Origin: Campanula takesimana
Taxonomy: Eukaryota; Streptophyta; Magnoliopsida; Asterales; Campanulaceae
NCBI GenBank assembly: GCA_026119855.1
Contig: JAOWBW010000006.1
Coordinates: forward strand, 3,100,001 to 3,164,000
DNA: 64,000 bases
Reading direction: 5' to 3'
Positions 33,178-42,833 of the stretch are shown here, one piece after another. How positions within the stretch are numbered: position 1 is the first letter of the stretch; every line of letters begins with the position of its first letter. The notes under the pieces are model-generated. The model was not told where the DNA came from, ran no database searches, and worked only from the letters and a program-made list of their open reading frames with translations. The translations under genes and the position numbers were made by a program.

Positions 33178-34605
33178 ATGGATCAAGAGGCTAGAATCAC
33201 AAGTCTTGAGAAGAAAGTCTTTATAACTTCTTTGGAGAAGTGGGTTGCCAAACTTCCTGGTTCGAGTCGTAGGAAACTTGATGAACGGTATGGGATAAAG
33301 TGTCTTTGGTCACTTTTGCACATGAACTCCAATACCCCCTCTTGCAAGCTTGTGGTAAATTTTGGAATGATACCCTCCATGTCTTCAACTTTTCATTCAA
33401 CGAGATAACACCCACTTATGAAGATATCGCAGCATTATGTGGCTACGAAGGGAAGGGTAAAGTTGCCTTGCCTTTTGACTTCGTTTGCTTGAGGGACAAG
33501 TTGGTGACCTTTGGCGTACCCGCGGATGACTTTGATAGGTATGCTAGGGGCGGTTATGTCGACCTTTCTTGGATGCCACAACACTTCATGCAGACGTGAC
33601 CTCTAACCGCTCCTTGGACCATCTTGCACTGTGCTTGTTCAGCTCTATCCTTTTCCCTTCTGAGGTGGGATTTGCCAGTGAAGGATGTTTGGGCATGGTG
33701 AACTTGGCTCGTTTGGGTTATGATATTGTACCGGCCATTCTTGGGGAGATGCTCTGTGGGATTCCCCATCTCGCGGCTTATGGTGGGATGCCTTGTGGTA
33801 GTGATAGGCTTTTGACCATGTGGTTGCAAGAGCGGCTTCGAGTGAATAAACCGGCGGCTTCTCTGAAGGTGGCCCCATGGATGCACCGCATTAGAGGCAT
33901 GGTGGAGCGGTTTGAGGGCATGACTCTCAAAGGTTGGGAAAAGTATTTGGCGGAAATGGTGACTGACGACATTCAGTGGGTGGTGCCCCATTGGCACATT
34001 CACTCTGTGAGGGAGAAACAAGTGGGACTTCACATGATCAAAGTTCCGACCCTTTCTGGAACTACTTTTTACTATCCCTCTAGAGTGCTTCGTCAGTATG
34101 GTTTGGTGCAGACCATCCCGGAGGGTTGGGACGAGGAGAGAGATGATTTCCCTTTGGGGTACTTCAGTTGGATGATAGTGCCTCAGTCCTTCTTTCTCAG
34201 ATGTGGGGCGAGGCTGGCTTTAGTCGTAGGACCTTCCTCACGCGCTCTAGCAACACCTTCCTGCCACGCGAGTATTTGGACTGGTATATGGGGAGACTTG
34301 GGCATGCGGAGCAGACTCTAGAGACCCTAAGGGGCACTATCTTGGGATCCTGTGCTCCAAGTTCTTCATTGAGAATTAAGGAGGCTGAGGCTTATGAGAG
34401 GAGGATGAGTAAGAGCGTGGCTAACGGAGGAGGAGAAGAAGTGGGGGCGTCAAAGAAGAGGAAGGGCGAAGAGGTTCCTAATGGCAAGGCTAAAGGTGTT
34501 AGCGAGTTCGAAAGAAGATTTTGTGAGAATCCTAGCAAGAAGAAAGTTCGCCGTGGGCAAAGCAAGAAGAAAGGGACCGAGGGCACAAACGGCACTAAGG
34601 AGTAA
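33178..34605 (+). pseudogene. Plant mobile domain gene 3, antisense in element C, intronless
   Basis: ATG 33178 in a good context (GCCATGGAT) begins MDQEARITSLEKKVFITSLE. PMD-like core: FWNDTLHVFNFSFNEITPTY then EDIAALCGYEG. Later blocks such as GWEKYLAEMVTDDIQWVVPH and FYYPSRVLRQYGL fit the family. The C-terminus is Lys-rich (SKKRKGEEVPNGKAKG, NPSKKKVRRGQSKKKG), suggesting nuclear entry. At least three frameshifts (near 33340, 33580 and 34165) break it. Unlike genes 1 and 2 it has no introns and a clearly different sequence, so it is a second PMD subtype in the same element. Confidence 0.75.
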
Positions 34606-34853
34606 TCCCGAACGTCTCTCCATAGTCGTGCAGACACATTAGTTTAATTTAGTTTATTTTGTTTAGTTTCAATTTCAGCATAGGGTATTTATTCAACAAG
34701 TATGTCAAGCTTAGACTCATCAAATAAGTGTTAACATGCAATGACTATGGGAATAAAAGTTTTTGCTTTCAGAAAAATACAACTTCTATCTTTATTGCTT
34801 GACAAGATTTGGATGTTTATTTGTTTTTTAGACCGCACCTTTTGAAAGGCTGC

Positions 34854-34901
34854 CTACGTTCCCCTTTTACAAATAGGACTAAGGGGCTCAGGTCACCGTA
34901 G
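34854..34901. other. CTACG-type hairpin at the end of PMD gene 3
   Basis: CTACG 34854-34858 with CGTAG 34897-34901; inner CCCCTT 34861-34866 with AAGGGG 34881-34886. Confidence 0.65.
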
Positions 34902-34969
34902 TTCACTCCAGTCAGACTAGAATGATTTTAAGAAAGGGAAGATAGAAGGGGGAATGCTCTAACTTTTGC

Positions 34970-35055
34970 CTAGACCGCCTTGCGGGTTTCGATCTAGCGA
35001 GCTTTGTACGCACCCTTATTTTGCATAGACCGCCCTTTGCGGGTTTTCAGTCTAT
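34970..35055. other. CTAG-type hairpins, copies 6 and 7
   Basis: Copy 6: CTAGA 34970-34974 with TCTAG 34993-34997. Copy 7: ATAGAC 35025-35030 with GTCTAT 35050-35055, a stem changed on both sides relative to the other copies. Confidence 0.65.
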
Positions 35056-35108
35056 CGGGCTTCTTTTTGCGTAGTAATTTTTTTTTTTTTTTTTTAAGAG
35101 GGGGAGTC

Positions 35109-35616
35109 TAGTCATAGTAGCGTCTGAGCTTGCTGAGGTTGACTGGTTCCTTTAGGCGGGCTGCCATCCAAATCTGTCATTCTGTCTAGTCTTGTGGTGC
35201 ACTCGACTTTGGTCATTGCGTCGACGCGTTGCTTCAAATCCTCTATTCTCTTGAGATGTCTTGACTCGTTTCTGCAGCCAGGTGCGAGGGTATCTCTGGT
35301 CGTTCCTCACATAGGGCTCGATTTCGTGCACCGAGGAGTTCTAAGTTTCGCTTCCCATAGAACCAAAATCCTCTCACGCTGGTGAGCATGTCGCGTCCAT
35401 CAAGCCTTGGATTCTCCTTTGTAGAGCGACACAGTCATTGGTGTCGTGGCCTTCGTCTTGGTGGTAAGAGCAACTTTTGGTAGGTTCAAATGGTTGAAGG
35501 GGTGGTAATTCGGAGAGTAGTGAATGTTCTCCTAGAGGCTGCATCTTGCCCATTTGTCTAGTGGTCGAACAATTTTGCGAAAGGGGTCCCTATTCTTGTG
35601 TAGCGGGGGACTGAGA
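35109..35616 (-). pseudogene. Integrase tail joined to gag knuckle (element C)
   Basis: Minus strand: the integrase end reads KEPVNLSKLRRYYD before a stop (about 35110-35150), homologous to the G2 end. Upstream in the transcript comes not RT but a Gag knuckle region, CSYHQDEGHDTNDCVALQRR, near 35405-35480. RT, RNase H and most of integrase are therefore deleted. Cut by the gap. Confidence 0.65.
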
Positions 35617-35716
35617 NNNNNNNNNNNNNNNNNNNNNNNNNNNNNNNNNNNNNNNNNNNNNNNNNNNNNNNNNNNNNNNNNNNNNNNNNNNNNNNNNNNN
35701 NNNNNNNNNNNNNNNN
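35617..35716. other. Assembly gap (100 N)
   Basis: Run of N of round length; true size unknown. Sequence on the two sides differs strongly. Confidence 0.99.
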
Positions 35717-35855
35717 GGCGTTGGCGGTGCCGGTAATGATAGTGGGTGGTGGCGTCGGCGGCGACAGTCGTGATGTTGGGCGGTGTTGACGACGGTGATG
35801 GCGGCAGCGGTGGTAGTGAGGACGGTGGTTGAGATGGTGGTGTAATGTTAGTAAG
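35717..35855. repeat. GGN-rich low-complexity sequence
   Basis: Irregular GGTGGCGGC and GACGGTGATGGC triplets, then AT-rich DNA. Could be a decayed Gly-rich coding exon or a simple repeat. Confidence 0.5.
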
Positions 35856-36510
35856 ACTGTTTATTCATGTGACTTGAATTAATAATTAGGATTTAATTAA
35901 TAAATATATTTTTAATCATATTCTAGTTAATTGTTAAAAAAAAGTAAAAAATAATTATAAAATTTTTGTAGTTAATTGTTAAAAAAAAAGTTTTCTAGTT
36001 AATGGGGGCAAATTGAAAATATTAATAGTCATATCCGTTAAATTTTTAATGCCCATTAACGTCCATTGACACCCATTAATGATTTTGGTTAGTTTTGCTA
36101 ATTTATCAATAGTACGCAGGTTACTTTTATTGTTTCGGTAGTACAAATGTAAATATGAAAAAACTCAATAGTACGAATGGCAAAAATGCAGTTTACTCAA
36201 TTGTTTTTATGTGTGAAAATTCACCGAAATAACACTAATTAGAACTTAAACCTATATTACTCTTTAAAAAGATGGTTCAATAAATGAGTCTATTTTATAT
36301 GACCGCTAATCAAATATATTTTTATTTACAATTATAGATATTCATTATTTATATATAATTTGATTATTTTATAAATAAATTATTTTATTTTATATGCATT
36401 GATTATATTTTTTAATATATGTGAAAAAATTCAAACAACAAATATTTTAAGACCGAATGAATATAAAATAGCAAGTGTACAATTTTTTAGCTCGTTCCAT
36501 AAAAACTATT

Positions 36511-37045
36511 AGAAAATGTGTCAAATAATCTGTGGTACGCTTATGTTGAAAACAATTGTTAATTTTGAGGTATTAATTGAGTATTGTGATTAGCTTAGTT
36601 ACAAAGATATGGGCATATCTGACTTTGAATTTGGGAAGACTATAAAGAGCATAGCTAATAAATATGTGTGAAGTTATGAAAGATGATTGATTTGAAGAAT
36701 GTTATAATTATTGAGTCGTATTTAGAATTTATGCATGCTCATAATAATTACAAGGGTATTTTTGGTAATTATAAGAGTTTGTCTATGTGCGGGTTTTGGA
36801 GGAAAAATGAGCGAGGTGCTTTATGCATTTCATCTTTTATTTATATCTAGACGTGTCAAATAATTTGTGGTATGCTTGAATGTTGAAAACAATTGTTAAT
36901 TTTGAGCTATTAATTGAGTATTGTGATCAGCTTATTTACAGCGATATGTGCATATCTGACTTTAAATTTGGGGAGACTATAAACGAGGGTGCTAATAAAT
37001 GTGTGGGAAGCGATGAAAGATGATTGCTTTGAAGAATGTTTTAAT
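36511..37045. repeat. Diverged tandem duplication of about 335 bp
   Basis: 36517-36850 is repeated, partly, from about 36855 (CAAATAATYTGTGGTAYGCTT...). A third partial copy of the unit end lies at about 45815-45955, on the other side of the copia element. No coding content. The AT-rich stretch 35856-36510 shows nothing else. Confidence 0.65.
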
Positions 37046-37603
37046 TAAGGGATTTTTACCAATAAGACCCTAACAGAAGGTGGTAGTTCCCAATAAAAAA
37101 CACAATATTTCATATATTACCTTAGGGTTCCTGAGTTGAAATCAATTTAACCAATAAATCCCTCACACTTTTTAAATGGCATGAATCGATAGGGTTTTCT
37201 CTCTCTCTCTCTCTCTCTCGATCGTTCAAATGGATTCTTATGTGGTACCGTTTCAGCAGCTCATCTGCCATTTCGAACACCTTTGGCTATCTTTTCTTTT
37301 CAAAAAAGCCGGAGCAACTACTCTTTTGTTATTCCCCCTTCCTTTCTGTAAAATAGGATTCCATGGGTTTCTCAAAACCTTAGTGTCGGTGCTTATTTTT
37401 TATTCGATCTTGCGGCTATTGTTTGGTTTCAGGTGACTCACATCTGTGAGGTAATTTTAATTGAGTAATTTGTTTTACTGAATCTTGGATCGATTAGGTT
37501 TTAATTTTGTGGGAAAAGATGTGATCTTATTGATCTGTTGAGTGGGTTTTTCTCTATTCCACTTACCTGTTTAGGTAAAATAATTAAATAGATTTCAAGT
37601 TTT

Positions 37604-37639
<36 letters not shown>

Positions 37640-38340
37640 AAAATCTTTGTTCAACAATTGAAATTTTATTATGTGAAAGAAAAAGTGGATTTAATTTGTC
37701 GGTTGAAGTCTCATTGTTCTGGTTTCAGGGACCTGATTAGGTACTTTCTTTGTTTATCTTTGCTTAAAATGTCGATTGATTGAATATTTGATTTTAAGTT
37801 TTAATGTGTGTTGGATTTCAAGTTATACTGCAGGTGAAATTGAGTTATCAGTTGTTCGAACAAGATATAACATCAAATTTCTATTCTTTATAAGTGTGAA
37901 ATATGACTTTACTGAGAGATAAATTAATTGAGAAATCGAGTTATCAGTTGTCCACAATGAATAATGAATGTAACAACACTTTTATCTTCTTCATAAGTGA
38001 GAAATGAGATTTTACTGTGTGATGCATTTATCAATTTAAAATATAAAAAACATAATTAATGACAACTAAGAGACGAATCTATCAGTTTTACAAGTGCAAA
38101 TGAATTTTTTTAGCGCAATGTGAACAACTAATAGACGAATTCATCAATTGCAATTTGCAAGTGAAAAAAAAAAAAAGAATAACTATGAGATGAATTTATC
38201 AGTTTTAATTTTGCAAAGCTGAGAGATGATTTTATCTATTTTTGTACTCAATTATGAACAAATGAAAAATGAGTGTCTTAATTTTTTAATTTAAACATTT
38301 ATGAAATTAAGTAACAATTATAATAAATTGATTTCTCAAC
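37046..38340. other. AT-rich noncoding stretch
   Basis: CT repeat at 37199-37219 and a T-tract near 37607-37637. A 68-codon plus-strand ORF at 37230 after the CT repeat looks like a hydrophobic low-value ORF; I do not accept it as a gene. Confidence 0.4.
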
Positions 38341-38619
38341 TGTTTAAATGGAATATAACATCACCCAATTGTGAAATCACACAATTGTATAATCATACAA
38401 CTGTGAAATCAATTGAGAAAAGATCTTACAAGTGGCAAATGAAAAATGATACAACTGTGAAATGATATAACTGTGAAATCACACAACTGTGTAATTACAC
38501 TACTTTGAAAATAAGTGAAAAATGACACAATTGTGAAATCACAAAACTGTAAAATCACACAAATGTGTAATTATACAACTGTTAAATCAATTGAAAAATA
38601 AAAAAATGACACAAATATG
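38340..38619. repeat. ACAACTGTGAAATCA short repeats, left of copia
   Basis: Irregular copies of a 15-16-bp unit continue right of the copia element at 45222-45260, showing that the element landed inside this repeat. Confidence 0.6.
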
Positions 38620-39099
38620 TGTTAGAACATGGCTTGCAATACAAGTTATTTGGACTTCCATTAATAAAATCATGACTATAATATTAATATAAAGTATAGT
38701 CAAACCTAGTAAATGTCTAGAATCCCTGAAATGTTATTTATCTATTTATGATGGGCAAAATGGTAAATCAACATTGCTTAAGAAATGAATAGGTATGGTC
38801 CCTATTTGAAGTGTCACCATGTTTCATATATATAGGCCCTTCCATCAAGCCTAGAAACTACTTGATTCTTACTTTTCTCATTCTAAATAATCTTCATTTT
38901 GTTAAAGAAGACATTGAGAGATTAAGAGACAGACACTATCACTTAGAAGATCATCTCCCTACATCCTCTTCTTAATCTAAAGTTCTCCCTTCAAGTTATC
39001 AATATGGATTCAACAGGTAATCATCGCTTCCGCCTTCATCTCCTTCCTCATTCTTCTTCTAAATATGAGTATGGCATTCAGAGTTAAATTGTTCCTACA
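38620..39099 (+). repeat. 5' LTR of copia element
   Basis: TGTTAGAACATGG ... GTTCCTACA. It holds a TATATATAGG promoter-like block near 38828-38837. Confidence 0.9.
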
Positions 39100-39101
39100 A
39101 T

Positions 39102-39114
39102 TGGTATCAGAGCC
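39102..39114 (+). other. PBS, initiator tRNA-Met
   Basis: TGGTATCAGAGCC two bases after the LTR, the usual copia primer site. Confidence 0.9.
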
Positions 39115-39506
39115 CGCTCATTATTTAGTTTGAGTTTGAGTTCTTTTAAGAAAGCTTTATTGCTTTAATTTGATTCATTTTTTCCTGTTGAATCATAAAG
39201 GTTTGGTGATGATTAGGGACTCTAATTTATTGATAGAGTACTAATAATCTTCATCAGAAATTAAGAAAATGGTTTGAAAGTTTTGTTCATTAAAACTCAA
39301 TGATTCAAGTGTGACTATCCCTTCATAACATGGTTTTATGTCTAGTTCATACCATGTGGATCTACTCACTTGATTCCATTAATTTTAAAACAAGATTATC
39401 CTTAAATAACATGGTTTTATGTTTTAAGTACATACCATGTGGATCTACTTGTTATTAATGCCTTTTGGAAAATTTGGACAAAAATCAAAGAAGTGCAGAA
39501 AATCTG

Positions 39507-39803
39507 GCACGGTCGTGCCCTTTGTTTGGCACGGTCGTGCGCATTCATTTCCTTGAACCGGTGCATCTGAATAGTGCTGGTCCGGACGGGTGTCTTGTTT
39601 AATCCGGTCGGACCGGTTCATTTGGCACGGTCGTGTCTCTTTTTTAGCACGACCGTGCTCATTGTACCGTGAAAACATGCACTTTCGGATAATTTTGGCA
39701 CGGTCGTGCATCAATTTTAGCACGGTCGTGCAAAGTGTGCCGTGAGAACATGCCTTTCTGTAAATTGTTGCACGGCCGTGCATCTTTCTATGCTCGACCG
39801 TGC
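39507..39803. promoter_or_regulatory. Eight GCACGGTCGTGC palindromes in the copia leader
   Basis: 39507-39518, 39529-39540, 39625-39636, 39647-39658 (GCACGACCGTGC, opposite orientation), 39698-39709, 39720-39731, 39770-39781 and 39792-39803. GCACG/CGTGC arms with a 2-base centre. A further palindromic CCGGTCGGACCGG block lies near 39604. A minus-strand ORF over this region is a by-product. The rest of the leader (39115-39500 and 39804-40351) shows nothing. Confidence 0.7.
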
Positions 39804-40351
39804 AGCTACTGTTCATCATAATTGAATTTTGCACAAATTTTTTTCCTCTTGAACAAAACATTCATTTTTCAAACCTTAAAGCCCTGATTAATTATATGCT
39901 TAAATAATTTTATTCATTGTTTAAATAATATTATCGCCTAAGTGATTAACGTTATTTAAATGCAAAATTATTAAAGTGTTGAATGTTTAAGTTAATATGT
40001 GAATTACTTGAATTTTCCAAAGAAGATCTTGACATTTGACTAAACTTGGACATTCATGTGATGACAAATAAAATGAACATTAAGTTGTTTTATTAAATGC
40101 TTAAGACTACCCAAAGGAAGATTATGCATTTAATCAAATATTGTTCAAATTACTTGTCATCTAAGACAATTATTTATGAATCAACTCGCAATCCAAAGAT
40201 TAGTTTTGATGTCATGTTAATTGCCTTATTGATGGATTTCATTTTGATATAATTAATCTTTTATTCATAATGTAGTTACTTATTATTGTTTTGTATTCAT
40301 TCTTGTTCTCGATTCCCAGATTTACTTAACGCTTCTTCTATAACTGCTGCG

Positions 40352-41226
40352 ATGAGCACAATTCCGATGCTTAATGGGACAAACTTTAAAACTTGGAAAA
40401 ACAAAATTGTAATGATCTTAGGCTGTATGGATATTGACCTCGCTTTTAGGGAGCCGTTTCCCATTCCTCTTAATGAAGAAAGCACCCCTGAGGACCGCTT
40501 ATATGTTGAGAAATGGAAACGCTCCAATCGAGTAAGCCTAATGATTATGAAAAATGTCGTCCCGGAAACATTTTTGAACAGTGTTCCCGAGGACGTTGAT
40601 GCTAAAACTTTCCTCGAGACCCTTGAAGAACGCTTTGCAAAAAGCGAAAAGTCGGAAAAAAGTTCTACCCTAAGGAAACTTGTTTCCATGAAGTACAAGG
40701 GTACCGGGAATCTTAGGGAGTATATCTTGGAAATGCTTCACCTTTCGACAAAGCTAAAAGCACTTAAGTTAGAGGTGACTGAAGAGCTCCTCGTGCATTT
40801 AGTTTTGATATCTCTTCCTCCTCAGTTTGGTCACTTTAAAGTGACCTATAATTGTCAAAAGGACAAGTGGAACATTAATGAATTGATTTCACATGTGACA
40901 CAAGAGGTAGATAGGTTGAAGCAATCTAAGGCAGAAAGTGCTCACTTAGCATCTACCTCTTCTCATGGGACTAAGAGAAGAGGGAAAGAAGTTGCGGTAA
41001 CAAGCAACAAGAAGCCTAAGGGATCTAACGATCATAAAGAAAAGAAGTGCTTCTTTTGCAAGGACCTAACGCACATGAAGTATGACTGCCCTAAGTATCA
41101 TGCTTGGCGTGCTAAGAAAGGTATGCCATTTGGTCTTGTTTGTACTGAGGCTAATTTAGTTTCAATTCCTTCATATACATGGTGGTTGGATTCTGGTGAA
41201 ACAACTCACATTAGTATGTCTATGTA
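40352..41226 (+). pseudogene. Copia gag and start of protease
   Basis: ATG at 40352 (MSTIPMLNGTNFKTWKNKIV), a UBN2-type copia Gag. Blocks: YVEKWKRSNRVSLMIMKNVV, LRKLVSMKYKGTGNLREYIL, LISLPPQFGHFKVTYNCQKD. Zinc knuckle CFFCKDLTHMKYDC (C-x2-C-x4-H-x4-C, with Leu where Gly is usual). Protease start WWLDSGETTHIS has the catalytic Asp. A TAG follows SMSM at 41225-41227 where I would expect Gln. Confidence 0.85.
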
Positions 41227-42601
41227 GGGTTGCCTGAATTACCGAAGACCTAGCGAGGATGAACGATTCATCTATATGGGAGCTGGGAACCCGGTATAAG
41301 TAATAGGCATTGGAACCTTTAGATTGTTATTAAGTACCGGATATTATTTTGTATTGAATAATACTTTCATTGTACCTTCGTTTAGAAGGAATTTAATATC
41401 TATCACTGTTTTGGACAAAGAGGGTTACTCTTGTTCGTTCGGAAATAATAGATGTGATCTTTATTTTAATTCCATTATTGTTGGTACTAGTACTTTATCG
41501 AGTAGTGATAATCTTTATTTTCTTAACACTACTCAAACAATCAATGAGTCCCATAATAATGAAACTAAAAGTAAAAAGCGAAAGTTTTCAAGTGAAAATT
41601 CTTATACCTTATGGCATAGGCGTTTAGGTCATATCTCCAAAAGGAGAATTGACAAGCTTGTGTCTGAGGGAATCATAAATAAACTTGATATTCCGGATAA
41701 AGACTTTTGCATTGAATGCCTAAAAGGAAAATTTACAAACACGAAAAGGAAAGTATCCTCGAGAGCATCAAGCGTCTTAGAACTAATACATACGGATATT
41801 TGTGGGCCATTTCATACTCCTTCTTGGAATGGTCAACAATATTTTATTACGTTCATAGACGACTACTCTCGATATGGATACATTTATTTTGTTCATGATA
41901 AATCTCAATCTTTGGACGTTTTCAAGTCTTTTAAGGCCGAAGTTGAAAATCAACTTGGGAAGACTATTAAGAACGTTAGATCCGATCGTGGTGGGGAGTA
42001 CTATGGTCGGAATGACGGTTCGGGAGAACAACGTCCGGGTCCTTTTGCTCGCTATCTTGAAGAGTGTGGGATTGTCCCTCACTACACTATGCCGGGAACG
42101 CCTAGCATGAATGGTGTAGCTGAGAGACGTAATAGAACCCTTAAGGATATGGTAAGGAGTATGGTTTCTTGTACTTCTTTACCTCACTCATTATGGGGCG
42201 ATGCTTTAAAAACTGCTACTTATCTTCTCAATAGGGCTCCCTTTAAGGCTACTAACAATAAAATCCCTTATGAATTATGGATGAATAAGAAACCGTCCTT
42301 AAATCATCTTCATGTTTGGGGATGTCCAGCAGAAGCTAAGCCTTATAGGCCTAACGAAGGAAAACTGGACGCTAAGACAGTTAGTTGCTACTTTGTGGGG
42401 TATGCCGAAAGATCAAGGGGCTATAAATTTTACAACCCTAAAACTAGAACGTTTTTTGAAACGGGAAATGCTAGGTTCTTTGAGGATGTTGAGTTTAGAG
42501 GGGAAATTAGGAATAATAATTTTGAATTTAAGGAAGAGGAATCCATTTTCTATACCTCTTCCCTTAGTAGTTCCAATTGGAAATCAAGTACTTGTACCTG
42601 A
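41227..42601 (+). pseudogene. Copia protease remainder and integrase
   Basis: Same frame as gag, with a further TAA at 41297-41299. GAG-pre-integrase block LWHRRLGHISKRRIDKLVSE, zinc Cys pair FCIECLKGKF, catalytic Asp in HTDICGPF, FIDDYSRYGYIYF, and Glu in NGVAERRNRTL; then LWGDALKTATYLLNRAP and CYFVGYAERSRGYKFYNPKT. A frameshift near 42560-42600 moves coding to the next frame, read from there to a TAA at 42831-42833. The DDE residues are intact. Confidence 0.85.
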
Positions 42602-42833
42602 AATTCAAGAGGAACAAATTCAAAATATTGGCTCCCCTATAAATATTGAACAACATGAAAATGTTAATCAAAATGAGGAAATTCAACAACCTCAAAATGA
42701 GGAAGAACCGGTGCCTTTAAGAAGATCAAATAGAGTAAGAAGAAGTGCCATTTCGGATGATTATGAGGTGTATCTAGCCGAGAATGAAGGACACTTAGGC
42801 TTAGTGGGAGATGAGCCTCTCACCTTCCATTAA

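Larger units (their letters stand above)
27905..35616 (-). mobile_element. Element C: pol-less gypsy element carrying two antisense PMD genes
   Basis: Minus-strand element of the same LTR family as A. The 3' LTR is 27905-29052, then PPT, tandem units, two plus-strand PMD genes, hairpins, an integrase tail and, directly joined to it, a gag knuckle; RT and RNase H are deleted. The gap at 35617 cuts off the rest and the 5' LTR. The flank left of the LTR is GTAAC (27900-27904), the candidate target duplication. It is inserted in the copia fragment. Confidence 0.8.

Noticed and set aside
37230..37436. Hydrophobic 68-codon ORF after a CT repeat
   Set aside because: A CT-rich leader and ATG are suggestive, but no family, no splice structure and no continuation is visible.
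39445..39861. Minus-strand ORF in the copia leader
   Set aside because: Covers the palindrome array only; composition is explained by the repeated GCACGGTCGTGC.
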